Shown here: piece by piece, positions 6,537-14,174 of the stretch
How the letters are laid out: each line of letters opens with the position of its first letter
Numbering within the stretch: position 1 is the first letter of the stretch
DNA from: a virus
DNA: 21,114 nt
Virus record (IMG/VR): IMGVR_UViG_3300032240_000589
Location: 1 to 21,114 of that record
Strand: one strand, 5' to 3'
Position numbers and translations under genes: made by a program
Notes under the pieces: generated by a model
The model's database searches: none
What the model was told of the DNA's origin: nothing
What the model saw: the letters and a program-made list of their open reading frames with translations, nothing else

Positions 6537-7217
6537 CTATTTTATTGCAATAAAAGCAACAAAGCCATAGTTCTGCCAGAATGATTCTATTTTCTGAAAA
6601 CAAAATCCAACAGTGGCACATTTGTTGATTAACTCATTTCTCGTATTCAACTTCATCATGTGGCGCAACTGTCTTTCTTTATTTAGAATATCATCAGATG
6701 TGAAGTGCTCTCGTTTGTAATCGTAGTATGTAAAAGTTCTTATCTCATTTATTCTGGCACACTCCGATACAGTTTTCTCAGCAAAGATAAATGCACCGCC
6801 AGGATTTAAGCCATCATAGATTTGTCGAATGACACTTGTTCTTGCGGCCTCAGGTATAAATTGCAAAGTGAAGATTGAAGTTACCAAAGAACAATTCTTA
6901 AATTCAAAGTCACGAACATCACCTTTAAAGTATTTAAGATTAGAAAATTCTTTTTCATCTGCTTCATATGTAGGAAAGAAATCTTCTTCTACTTCAATAC
7001 CAAAGTAGTTTGCTTTAGGTGCAAAGGTGTTCTGATCTATCATTGCCTTCAACAGTTTACCTGTTGAGCAACCAACATCAACAACCGATGCTTCATCTTC
7101 AACAAAGTATTCCGAATACTTCAATACATCATTCCATAGATTGCTATAACCACGAATAGAATGTTCTATGTGATTATCGAAACCTTCTTCTCTCTGTGCG
7201 AATGTAAACTTAGTCAT
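6537..7217 (-). CDS. CmoA-like carboxy-S-adenosylmethionine synthase (226 aa)
   Basis: This class I SAM-binding protein matches CmoA rather than a generic methyltransferase. 'HSIRGYSNLW' (19-28) parallels CmoA 'RSVPGYSNII', the SAM loop is VDVGCSTG (46-53), and 'FTLQF' (116-120) and 'IYDGLNPGGAFIFAEK' (133-148) follow. Then come 'YYDYKRE' and 'KERQLRHMM' (180-188). R182 aligns by eye with E. coli CmoA Arg199, which contacts the carboxylate. CmoA converts SAM plus prephenate to carboxy-SAM, normally for CmoB in tRNA wobble-uridine modification. No CmoB gene lies in the window. Instead the start overlaps the DNA methyltransferase stop as ATGA, suggesting carboxy-SAM is made for that enzyme. An ordinary methyltransferase remains possible. 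Confidence 0.85.
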   Translation of the reverse strand: MTKFTFAQREEGFDNHIEHSIRGYSNLWNDVLKYSEYFVEDEASVVDVGCSTGKLLKAMIDQNTFAPKANYFGIEVEEDFFPTYEADEKEFSNLKYFKGDVRDFEFKNCSLVTSIFTLQFIPEAARTSVIRQIYDGLNPGGAFIFAEKTVSECARINEIRTFTYYDYKREHFTSDDILNKERQLRHMMKLNTRNELINKCATVGFCFQKIESFWQNYGFVAFIAIK

Positions 7218-8449
7218 AGCGATTCCTTGTAGGGCTTCAATATATTTTCATAAATGTTTGATGCTAATGCTGCCATCATCTTCGGTGCAACCATACGTCC
7301 AAGTCGTTCTGCTTTCTGATCGAATGTTCCAGTCAGTATATAATCATCTGGAATGCTCATCAGTATTTTTAATTCTTTGATTGTCAACTTACGATTCTTA
7401 GCATAGTGAAATACACCACTTACACCTTTCTGTTGACCTGCTTGTGTCAATGTAGGTGATGGTAATTGAATCGCTGGTCGAATCATATTGAAACACGAAC
7501 CCTTGGGATTCTTATCACGAAACTCTGGGTCAGATGGTTTAGTGTGTCTAGTTGGATTGAAAGGTAGTAACTCAACGAACTTTTTCTGAAACGAACCTTC
7601 AACGAAATCTAACAGTTCTTTTTCTTCTTCTGGATCATTTTCAATATGATCGATAGCATCTTTGATACCTATGTGTTTTGACAGTGTGGGTGGTCTAGTC
7701 ATCGACTCTAAATTTAGAAAGTTTATACCGACAGCATCAGCAACATCTTGACGAACACACACAAAGAATAATCGTTCACGTGCTTGTGGTACACCATAAT
7801 CAGCAGCATTCAACACATGGTGTGTTACAAGATAACCTGGTTCGATTTTTTCAAATGCATTCTGAAAATCAAAAAGTTTTTTACGGGCCTCACCCATAGT
7901 AATGCCTTTGACATTCTCTGCAATGATAATCTTGGGTTGCATCTCTTTTGCTACACGAATATACTCAAAGAATAAATCTTCAATTGCTTCTACAGTCTGA
8001 TCATCAGAATATTGTTTTACACCAGTTTTAACTTCGACTTCACCTTCAGATATTACTTCACCAGTTTCAAAATCAAAATGACTTTCGGTAGTATCTTTGA
8101 CTGCACCTTTCCAATTCTTTTCACGTTTACCTGCAACTGAAAATGCAGAACATGGCGGTGAACCATCAAGTATATCTAACTCACCAACTTCTAAATTACC
8201 AGCATCAAGAAAATCTTTACCACTGATCTTCTTGATATCGCCTGGAATTACTATAGTGTCTGGGAAATTTGTAGAGTATGTTTTGATTGCTTCTTCCACA
8301 AACTCATTGATAGCAATCACTTTGCCACCAGCAAGTCTATAACCTGTCGAACTGCCACCACCACCAGCAAATGTACTGACTACGGTAAACAGTTTACGGG
8401 CAGAAGATTTTTTTACATCATCAATTGAATAGTGTTCGTACTTCAGCAT
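7214..8449 (-). CDS. Cytosine-C5 DNA methyltransferase family enzyme with Arg in motif X (411 aa)
   Basis: The conserved C5-methyltransferase motifs appear in order: motif I 'FAGGGGSSTGYRLAGG' (27-42), motif IV 'GSPPCSAFS' with catalytic C100, motif VI 'ENVKG' (178-182), motif VIII 'QARERLFFV' (222-230), a target-recognition region at about 245-350, and motif X 'ERLGRMVAPKM' (381-391). Motif X normally reads GN(A/S)V-P-P; here the Asn is Arg (R385, codon 7295-7297). An acidic insert at 112-150 follows motif IV. I start at 8449 because GGAAAG precedes that ATG at good distance; an ATG at 8473 lacks a site and lies deeper in the upstream gene. It overlaps the PP-loop gene and, by ATGA, the CmoA-like gene. 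With those neighbours it may transfer carboxymethyl rather than methyl groups. Confidence 0.93.
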   Translation of the reverse strand: MLKYEHYSIDDVKKSSARKLFTVVSTFAGGGGSSTGYRLAGGKVIAINEFVEEAIKTYSTNFPDTIVIPGDIKKISGKDFLDAGNLEVGELDILDGSPPCSAFSVAGKREKNWKGAVKDTTESHFDFETGEVISEGEVEVKTGVKQYSDDQTVEAIEDLFFEYIRVAKEMQPKIIIAENVKGITMGEARKKLFDFQNAFEKIEPGYLVTHHVLNAADYGVPQARERLFFVCVRQDVADAVGINFLNLESMTRPPTLSKHIGIKDAIDHIENDPEEEKELLDFVEGSFQKKFVELLPFNPTRHTKPSDPEFRDKNPKGSCFNMIRPAIQLPSPTLTQAGQQKGVSGVFHYAKNRKLTIKELKILMSIPDDYILTGTFDQKAERLGRMVAPKMMAALASNIYENILKPYKESL

Positions 8450-9233
8450 AATCTTTCCAGTCTCGGTATACATCTAACATGCGTTTTCGTTTTTTAACAT
8501 TTACTCTATCTGATTGTAACAGAACTCCAAATGCTTTGTCAATACCTGATCCTAATTGGAGATTAATATGTGGCTTAGGTTTACCTATAGTTTCAAACTC
8601 TGGAAATGCGGCAAGAACATGATGCTTCTGATGTGGTTTGTTTAATTCAAACCAATCGTATTGTCGGAAGAAATTGACAATGGTAGTATCAAGATATGGC
8701 GCTACAAACTTTTTATTGTAATGTTCGGCAAGTAATAGTTGTTGACTTAATCCAGCAGGATTAGATTGCCCAAAGTAATCTTGACGGAATTGATCGAACA
8801 ACGACTTTGGTTGTTTGAAATGAATACATGCTCTCTTTGATACTCCATAGTGTCCATCAGCAGCAATTCCAGATAGTATAGTTGTCTCTTCTATTTTAGG
8901 ATAGATGTACATAAAAGGAAACGTGCATTCATAATGCGTTTTCTTAACACACTTCCATTGTCTACGGAGTGTTTCAAAATCATTTTCTAAATTGTTCGTT
9001 GGTACAACTATAGTTGTGCAATCCCAACCCATCTTATCACTTGCACTCTTTGCTTTCTCAGCATCATATGTAGGTTGACTTTCTAAGTGAAAAGTATACG
9101 CATGAACTTTCTTACCTAATCGGTGTGCAGTGAATGCTAACGATAATGAATCAACCCCACCAGAAAGAAGAATTGCAACTGTTTCTTCATTACAATTAGT
9201 TGCAACAACTTTCTCAAGCAAACTGTCTATCAT
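8421..9233 (-). CDS. Asparagine-synthetase-like PP-loop ATPase (270 aa)
   Basis: The PP-loop SGGVDS is at 24-29 in 'VAILLSGGVDSLSLA'. 'LSGIAADGHYG' (120-130) parallels the 'LSGxGADELFG' element of asparagine synthetase. 'EHYNKKFVAPYLDTTIVNFF' with 'ELNKPHQKHHVLAAF' matches the 'E...RVPFLD...' and 'K..LR.A' region of the AsnB synthetase domain. The glutaminase half of AsnB is absent, so the amine donor would be ammonia or another amine. Relatives (AsnB, beta-lactam synthetase) adenylate a carboxylate and let an amine attack. Placed just before a C5-DNA methyltransferase and a carboxy-SAM synthase-like gene, it could act on a carboxylated base; this is inference. The start at 9233 overlaps the deformylase end by 20 bases. 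Confidence 0.82.
   Translation of the reverse strand: MIDSLLEKVVATNCNEETVAILLSGGVDSLSLAFTAHRLGKKVHAYTFHLESQPTYDAEKAKSASDKMGWDCTTIVVPTNNLENDFETLRRQWKCVKKTHYECTFPFMYIYPKIEETTILSGIAADGHYGVSKRACIHFKQPKSLFDQFRQDYFGQSNPAGLSQQLLLAEHYNKKFVAPYLDTTIVNFFRQYDWFELNKPHQKHHVLAAFPEFETIGKPKPHINLQLGSGIDKAFGVLLQSDRVNVKKRKRMLDVYRDWKDYAEVRTLFN
8513..8542 (-). promoter_or_regulatory. Possible internal promoter before the DNA methyltransferase gene
   Basis: Minus strand TTGACA (8542-8537), 18-base spacer, TACAAT (8518-8513), inside the PP-loop gene and about 60 bases before the methyltransferase start. The hexamers are good, but the site is in coding sequence and the spacing differs from the four 17-base promoters, so chance is a real possibility. 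Confidence 0.35.
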
Positions 9234-9801
9234 TCTTCGCTTTTCTCACAATCGTTTTGATTGTTTTATTTTGTTTCTTTCGTGCCATCTGTAGTGCTAC
9301 AGGTTTAGCATGCCTGATAAAGATAATTCCATTTAGATGTTCTAGTTCATGTAAAAAACATTGAGCACTTACGCCATCAAGTCTACCTTCTTTTACTATA
9401 CCATATTCATCCATATATTCCACATCAATCCAATCAGGTCGATTAACACCTATAAACAATCCAGGAAAAGAAAGACATCCTTCTTTATTCTTGACAAGTG
9501 TTTCCGATTGTCGAATGACTTTTGGATTTAAGCATACCATTTGAAACTCGTCTGTACCTATAACAAACATCCTTTCTGATACGCCACATTGATTGGCGGA
9601 TAGACCAACACCACCATACAATTTCATTGTCATCTTTAATCGTTTCGCCAATGTCACCAGAGACGGATTAGGAAATCCACGATCATACTCTGGCATTACT
9701 GTGTGCAGCATTGCATAGTTTTCACCGAATAGTGGTAACGGATCAAGTTTCTCTGTTGTTTGGATACCTGCAGAGGTATCAATCGTTAATATCTCACTCA
9801 T
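9214..9801 (-). CDS. def: Peptide deformylase (195 aa)
   Basis: All three deformylase motifs are present: 'GVGLSANQCG' (64-73; family GxGxAAxQ, with Ser for one Ala), 'EGCLSFPG' (107-114, metal-binding C109) and 'HELEHLNG' (151-158, H151, E152, H155). The enzyme removes the formyl group from new polypeptides using a bound metal ion. Phage copies are common in T4-like phages of aquatic bacteria. The ATG at 9801 is chosen because it overlaps the previous stop as ATGA; the frame also has an ATG at 9816 inside that gene. Residues 1-45 before the core are longer than a minimal deformylase, and the C-terminal basic tail (ARKKQNKTIKTIVRKAK) may touch the ribosome. Confidence 0.95.
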   Translation of the reverse strand: MSEILTIDTSAGIQTTEKLDPLPLFGENYAMLHTVMPEYDRGFPNPSLVTLAKRLKMTMKLYGGVGLSANQCGVSERMFVIGTDEFQMVCLNPKVIRQSETLVKNKEGCLSFPGLFIGVNRPDWIDVEYMDEYGIVKEGRLDGVSAQCFLHELEHLNGIIFIRHAKPVALQMARKKQNKTIKTIVRKAKNDRQFA

Positions 9802-9974
9802 TTTTCCAGTACCCATTCTTCAGCAAAATTTTCTGCTGATTCTAAATTAACAAAAGATGCGTTATACTCTACACCAAATCCATCTCTACATTTCACGATA
9901 TATTTTTTTGTTTCTTCTTCCATGAATACAACCGCTTTACGGTCTCTATCCATGTGGCCGCTTATCTCTATCAT
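9798..9974 (-). CDS. Small acidic protein of unknown function (58 aa)
   Basis: This open frame begins at an ATG overlapping the gp46 stop (ATGA) and ends in a TGA overlapping the deformylase ATG (ATGA), a perfect fit in a coupled operon. The sequence MIEISGHMDRDRKAVVFMEE continues into 'KYIVKCRDGFGVEYN', a beta-hairpin-like stretch, and ends with 'LESAENFAEEWVLEK', an acidic helix. The pattern 'strand, strand, SAENFAEEWV' recalls small conserved proteins of T4-like cyanophages, but I cannot name one. A role with the adjacent recombination nuclease or deformylase cannot be told from sequence. Confidence 0.75.
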   Translation of the reverse strand: MIEISGHMDRDRKAVVFMEEETKKYIVKCRDGFGVEYNASFVNLESAENFAEEWVLEK

Positions 9975-11677
9975 TTTACTATCCTCGAAAAGTTTTTTAT
10001 TTTCTCAAATTTAATTGTATTCGCAAACTTGTCTTGAAGTATATCACCTTTATGGCTAATCACAAACAAGTTTACTTCATCAAGACCATGTAGAATCTTC
10101 ATCAATTCTTCTGTGCCTGTGGTATCTAAACTCGAATCAAACACTTCATCTAATATCAATAGATTGGTGCTTGAAGAGTTCTTTAGTTTTGCTACTGCTC
10201 TCCAAGTCAACATCAGTGCCATATCAATACGCTGCTTCTCACCTTCAGAGAAGTTGTGATAACCAAAATCATCACGATGGCGTGACTTAATTGTTTCTTT
10301 GAAAGATTCATCAAGATTAAAATTGACAAAGAAGTCCAGTGATGCAAGATACTTATTAATCAACTTGTTGATGATTGGTAGATACTGCTTGATGATCTTA
10401 GTCTTGATACCAGTATCTTTTAAAAGAACCGATGCTGCATCATAGTATGCCTTCTCTGTAATCAACACTCTCAAATCAGATTGTGATGTTGATATTTGTT
10501 CCTGTAAAACAAACAACTCATTAGCATCAGCACTTTCTTCAGATGCATTTAAGTCTGCAATTTGTTTTTCTAGTCTTACAATTGCTGCTTCCAATCCCGC
10601 TTTGCCAGTTTGTTTGGTAGCAAGTTCAATTCGTATGGTGTGAAGTTTCTGTTCGTCAGAACGCAATTGTTCTATTATACTTTCACGTTCCAATATCTTT
10701 GCTTGAAGGTCTGTTAGACCACTAACAAGTTCCTGCTCTTTTGATAGTAGATCGCCCAAGTGCCCCTCTTTAAACTCCAAGGTAATGGCCTGCCTACACG
10801 TTGGGCAATCAGCATTGTGTTCATAGAACTTTCTATCTGTTCCCACTTGGGATATCTTGCTCTCAATTTTTGATTCAACTTTTTTAAACGTAGTAAGCGT
10901 TTTTTCATTTTCAGGAATTTTCGAGCAGATGTCGATATATGTTTGTTTCTGTCGCTCCAGATCGTCAATCTCTCTATGTAGGGTGCGTATGGTTTCTCTG
11001 CAACTTTGTATCTCACTAGCATATTCGTTTACCTTTACATCCTTATCTTCGTTGAGTTTGTCTTGGTGTTCTTTCTTCAGACTATATTTCTGTGACAGTA
11101 AATCTATCTCACTTTTCTTTACAAAGGTTTGTTCTTTATTTGCTGAAGTTCTTTCTTTTACCAAACTGTTCATAGTAGAAAAGATTTCAATGTCCAACAA
11201 ATCTTCTATGATTGCACGACGGTCTGATGCCGACAATTGCATGAACGGTGTAAAAGATGCTGAACCGAGAATAACAATCTGTGTAAATGACTTGTAGTTT
11301 AATTTTAAAATAAACTTTTCCAAATACTCTTGGTAGTCCCGTACTGCGGCATCTTGATTAACCAATTCACCGTCTTGATATATCTCAAACAAATTTGGCT
11401 TGATGCCACGAACAATTTTATATTTTTTGTTACCAATATCAAACTCAACTTCTACAATACAATCTTTACCGTTGATTGAATTTAATAGATTAGGTTTGTT
11501 TATATTACGAAATGGTTTGCCAAACAAGGCAAAGCATAACGCATCCAGCATGGTGGACTTACCAGAACCATTCGTACCAACAACTAGAGTGTTGGTATTA
11601 CTGTTTAGTTTTAGTTCTGTAAAGTGATTACCCGTTGAAAGTAAGTTTTTCCAGCGGAGTGTTTTGAATATTATCAT
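9971..11677 (-). CDS. 46: Recombination endonuclease subunit gp46 (SbcC/Rad50-like ATPase, 568 aa)
   Basis: This SMC-type ATPase has Walker A 'GTNGSGKST' (34-42), 'ALFGKPFRNINKPNLLNS' as in T4 gp46, and two coiled-coil arms (about 170-290 and 300-400). Between them is a zinc-hook CPTC at 291-294. The C-terminal half carries the signature 'NFSEGEKQRIDMAL' and Walker B/D-loop 'LLILDEVFDSSLDTTG'. Length is near T4 gp46 (560). With gp47 it forms the Rad50/Mre11-type complex that resects DNA ends for recombination-dependent replication, and in T4 it also helps degrade host DNA. Its start overlaps the gp47 stop as ATGA, which fits the fixed subunit ratio of the complex. Confidence 0.97.
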   Translation of the reverse strand: MIIFKTLRWKNLLSTGNHFTELKLNSNTNTLVVGTNGSGKSTMLDALCFALFGKPFRNINKPNLLNSINGKDCIVEVEFDIGNKKYKIVRGIKPNLFEIYQDGELVNQDAAVRDYQEYLEKFILKLNYKSFTQIVILGSASFTPFMQLSASDRRAIIEDLLDIEIFSTMNSLVKERTSANKEQTFVKKSEIDLLSQKYSLKKEHQDKLNEDKDVKVNEYASEIQSCRETIRTLHREIDDLERQKQTYIDICSKIPENEKTLTTFKKVESKIESKISQVGTDRKFYEHNADCPTCRQAITLEFKEGHLGDLLSKEQELVSGLTDLQAKILERESIIEQLRSDEQKLHTIRIELATKQTGKAGLEAAIVRLEKQIADLNASEESADANELFVLQEQISTSQSDLRVLITEKAYYDAASVLLKDTGIKTKIIKQYLPIINKLINKYLASLDFFVNFNLDESFKETIKSRHRDDFGYHNFSEGEKQRIDMALMLTWRAVAKLKNSSSTNLLILDEVFDSSLDTTGTEELMKILHGLDEVNLFVISHKGDILQDKFANTIKFEKIKNFSRIVK

Positions 11678-12744
11678 TCAGTTTCGGTGTTAATTGCTTC
11701 AACATAAAGTTCACGCATTAGACCTTTAAGTTTATCACTTTCAACATTCAGTGTCAAGTTATCAATATATTTGGAAAGAATCGTCATGGTGTCTTCCGCT
11801 TGATCAATCAAGTCTTGATCTGCATCAAGAGTGACTTCGGTAAAGTCCTCAACGATAGAAATGTCAGCAGCACCTGCTTTGTATAATTGGTCTATTACTA
11901 TGTCAAACAAAAATGGATTTATTTTGTTTATCACTACCACTTTAACATAAGAACCTTCATATATTGAATAGTCGAATGCCTTATATTGTTCTGCCATATT
12001 TTCTAAGGCATCATCGTAGTTTATTTTATAGAACATGCGGTATGGATTCTCTATGAATTCCATTTCACGGGTATGCGTATCAAAGATATGGAACCCTCTT
12101 GGGTCTTTGTAGTCTGACCAAGTTATCTCACCTGGTGTGCCAACATAGAAGATGTGACCATCATTTGACTTGTGATGAAAGTGACCAGAAAGAACTATAT
12201 CATACTTGGAAAGTTTATTCTTATCTAAACCTTCGTGGCAAAATACTCCACGTTCCATTTCAAAACCTTGAAGTTCAAAATGTCCTAAACAGATTTGTGA
12301 TTTTGTTTGTTTGATTTGATCAAAGATAGCATCTTCATTATCATCACATAACCAAGGTATGATATCAACATCAATGCCGTCAAAGTTAAGTGTAGTAAAA
12401 GAATCACATACAGTAACGTTGTCATACTCGTTTAAGAGTAATTGTGATGAGTTAACCTGTAAGGTGTTTTTGAATGCGACATCATGGTTTCCCAACAATG
12501 TAATGAACAGTATACCATGTTCTTGTAATTTCTCGAAGAAATATTTACGGCACAGGTAAAGTGAGTTAAAGTTAATAAACTTCCGACGGTCGAATAGATC
12601 ACCAAGTTGTATAACGGTAGTAACATTGTGATCCTTTAGATATGGAAAGAACGTGTTCGTGTAGAACTTCTCCATATATTTATGAAAGTCTAAAGAGTCA
12701 CCACGCATTCCGTGATGTGTATCGCCAAGTATGCAAATTTTCAT
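11674..12744 (-). CDS. 47: Recombination endonuclease subunit gp47 (SbcD/Mre11-like nuclease, 356 aa)
   Basis: The calcineurin-like phosphoesterase motifs are in order: 'GDTHHGM' (7-13), 'QLGDLFDRRK', 'LLGNHDVAFKN' and 'LGHFELQG', followed by 'LSGHFHHKS'. 'IDVDIIPWLCDDNEDAI' closely follows T4 gp47 'LIDLIPWMCEEN', and 'YVGTPGEITWSDYKDPRGFHIFD' is also T4-like. Length is near T4 gp47 (339). It is the manganese-dependent nuclease partner of gp46. The start at 12744 comes four bases after the gp55 stop, placing sigma factor and nuclease in one operon. Confidence 0.97.
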   Translation of the reverse strand: MKICILGDTHHGMRGDSLDFHKYMEKFYTNTFFPYLKDHNVTTVIQLGDLFDRRKFINFNSLYLCRKYFFEKLQEHGILFITLLGNHDVAFKNTLQVNSSQLLLNEYDNVTVCDSFTTLNFDGIDVDIIPWLCDDNEDAIFDQIKQTKSQICLGHFELQGFEMERGVFCHEGLDKNKLSKYDIVLSGHFHHKSNDGHIFYVGTPGEITWSDYKDPRGFHIFDTHTREMEFIENPYRMFYKINYDDALENMAEQYKAFDYSIYEGSYVKVVVINKINPFLFDIVIDQLYKAGAADISIVEDFTEVTLDADQDLIDQAEDTMTILSKYIDNLTLNVESDKLKGLMRELYVEAINTETE

Positions 12745-12748
12745 ACTA

Positions 12749-13285
12749 CTATTCTACATCATTTTCTAGGAAAGATTCAAGGCCTTCCGTTTTCTTTTCC
12801 TTTTTTTTCCTCTTATTTTCCTCGAAGTTGTGGATAAATTCCGATATGTTGTCGTACAGTTCAAACTGTTTCATGTGACCGTTCTCATCTTCAAACATCT
12901 CACCCTCATCCAATAATCCAAACTGTTGAGTTGCCTTGTACTTTACATAGAGTTGTTTCTTCTCACGCATGATCCTGCGGAGAAAAGCATAGTAAATTAT
13001 CTGAGTGAAATATGCAAATGGATTCTTAGATTTGGCAGGATCAAAATTACGGAAGTATTGAATACAATTCTCTACGCCATCACAGATCATCTCGTCACGA
13101 TAAGTATACGAAATAAAATTTGGCTTACGGGATAGATGCTCTGCAATCTTTAAAAAACATTCACCGATGTAATTCGGTATCTTTGGCTCTGGACCATTTG
13201 TTTTTTTTGCTTCTGCACAATCTTCATGATACTTGATTAGTGCTGCCAGAAAGTCGGCATTGTTTACATAGTGATTTGTAGCCAT
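12749..13285 (-). CDS. 55: Late-transcription sigma factor gp55 (178 aa)
   Basis: The protein follows T4 gp55 through its core: 'YVNNADFLAALIKY', 'IAEHLSRKPNFISYTYRDEMICDGVENCIQYFRNFDPAKSKNPFAYFTQIIYYAFLRRIMREKKQLYVKY'. In T4 the matching segments are 'YVNNKELLQAI', 'EMIADGIEASIKGLHNFD' and 'KNPHAYITQACFNAFV'; this is the sigma-2-like region that contacts core polymerase and the -10 box. gp55 directs polymerase to late promoters (TATAAATA), and one exact copy is present before the tail-tube gene. The C-terminus is Lys/Glu-rich. It is preceded by a 109-base gap with an AT-rich inverted repeat, so it may start its own transcript. The ribosome site is TAAGG. Confidence 0.94.
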   Translation of the reverse strand: MATNHYVNNADFLAALIKYHEDCAEAKKTNGPEPKIPNYIGECFLKIAEHLSRKPNFISYTYRDEMICDGVENCIQYFRNFDPAKSKNPFAYFTQIIYYAFLRRIMREKKQLYVKYKATQQFGLLDEGEMFEDENGHMKQFELYDNISEFIHNFEENKRKKKEKKTEGLESFLENDVE

Positions 13286-13365
13286 AATATATTTACCTTA
13301 ATTAATCCTTGACAACTTTAAAATTCGGGCGTAAACTGCTTGTGTAGTGATTGGAATCCTTATTA

Positions 13366-13396
13366 GATATTATACTGCATTCATTAGTATAACATC
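13366..13396 (-). repeat. AT-rich inverted repeat upstream of gp55
   Basis: Minus strand GATGTTATACT and AGTATAATATC pair over 11 bases with one G-T, around a 9-base loop. It starts within the oxygenase stop codon region. A TATAAT (13374-13369) lies in the downstream arm but no matching -35 is seen at 16-18 bases, and there is no T-run. It may be an operator or an mRNA 3'-end hairpin in front of the gp55 gene. Confidence 0.5.
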
Positions 13397-14174
13397 ATTC
13401 TGTTCTATATGCATCCTTAATTGTCTCAGAACTCGATCTTTTTACGATCAATTGTCTAATATTCTCATCATTCTTTTGGTCTTTGTGTGCCGAAAACAAT
13501 GCTCTTTCTCTTGAAGAGATTCCTTCTCTTGGCTCAGTTAAGTAATATATATTTAGACTCTTACGTAAGACATTCGAAGGCGCTTTAATCTCATCAGGTA
13601 AACCATGCCATGAATTTTGTGTTGTGTCAAAGATTACTGCACGATTGAATTTTACCTCAACCTTACTTACACATTCTTTAGGTCCATTTGTAGTTTCATC
13701 ATGTGACCACAGTTGCAAAGCACCATCCCATTCTTGTTGCCAATGTGATAGATAGATTATTAGATTCGCTCTGCGTTCTATTTTTAATTTTGGATGAACA
13801 GAATAATCCATGTGTATGTTCAATTTGCCACCACCTGGGGTTACGTGCCAGCCACCACCATGTAATCCCATATCAGGTTTGATATTTTCAATCCCAATAA
13901 TATGTTCAATCTGATTGATAAATTCTGGAGTATTTAAAAAAGTAAATGCTCTATATGTCAAAGCAGGAAACAAATTCCAATCTGGAGTCAGTCTCTTGTT
14001 CTCTAGTGGATTCTTATAGATGTTCCAAACTTTGTCATCGTTATAATCTGGGAACTCGTTTGATAGTTGTTCTGCGACATTTTCCTTAAAGAAGTTATCA
14101 ATGACAACGTAATTGAAAGGTTTGCCTTGCTTGTATTCTTCTCTCAAAGAATCAAGATCAAAATTGTTGATCAT
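13395..14174 (-). CDS. 2-oxoglutarate/Fe(II)-dependent oxygenase-like protein (259 aa)
   Basis: The double-stranded beta-helix signature is visible: H121-x-D123 in 'LNIHMDYSVHP', the distal His in 'FDTTQNSWHGLP' (H190) and a 2-oxoglutarate-binding Arg in 'RKSLNIYYL' (R205). An early 'FNYVVIDNFF' is typical of prolyl-hydroxylase-like members. Such enzymes hydroxylate proteins, sugars or bases. Here it ends a sugar-gene operon, overlapping the upstream gene by ATGA, so a glycan-related substrate is possible, but a virion or host protein is equally possible. T4-like phages of aquatic bacteria often carry several such genes. The iron ligands are intact, so the enzyme is probably active. Confidence 0.87.
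   Translation of the reverse strand: MINNFDLDSLREEYKQGKPFNYVVIDNFFKENVAEQLSNEFPDYNDDKVWNIYKNPLENKRLTPDWNLFPALTYRAFTFLNTPEFINQIEHIIGIENIKPDMGLHGGGWHVTPGGGKLNIHMDYSVHPKLKIERRANLIIYLSHWQQEWDGALQLWSHDETTNGPKECVSKVEVKFNRAVIFDTTQNSWHGLPDEIKAPSNVLRKSLNIYYLTEPREGISSRERALFSAHKDQKNDENIRQLIVKRSSSETIKDAYRTE

Noticed and set aside
11725-11757. TTGACA-N17-TAAACT in the 3' end of gp47, before gp46
   Set aside because: In coding sequence, with a weak -10; gp47 and gp46 are already coupled by ATGA, so no separate promoter is needed.
13309-13337. Plus-strand TTGACA-N17-TAAACT upstream of the 2OG oxygenase end
   Set aside because: It points against every gene in the window, the -10 is poor (4 of 6), and no plus-strand gene follows.
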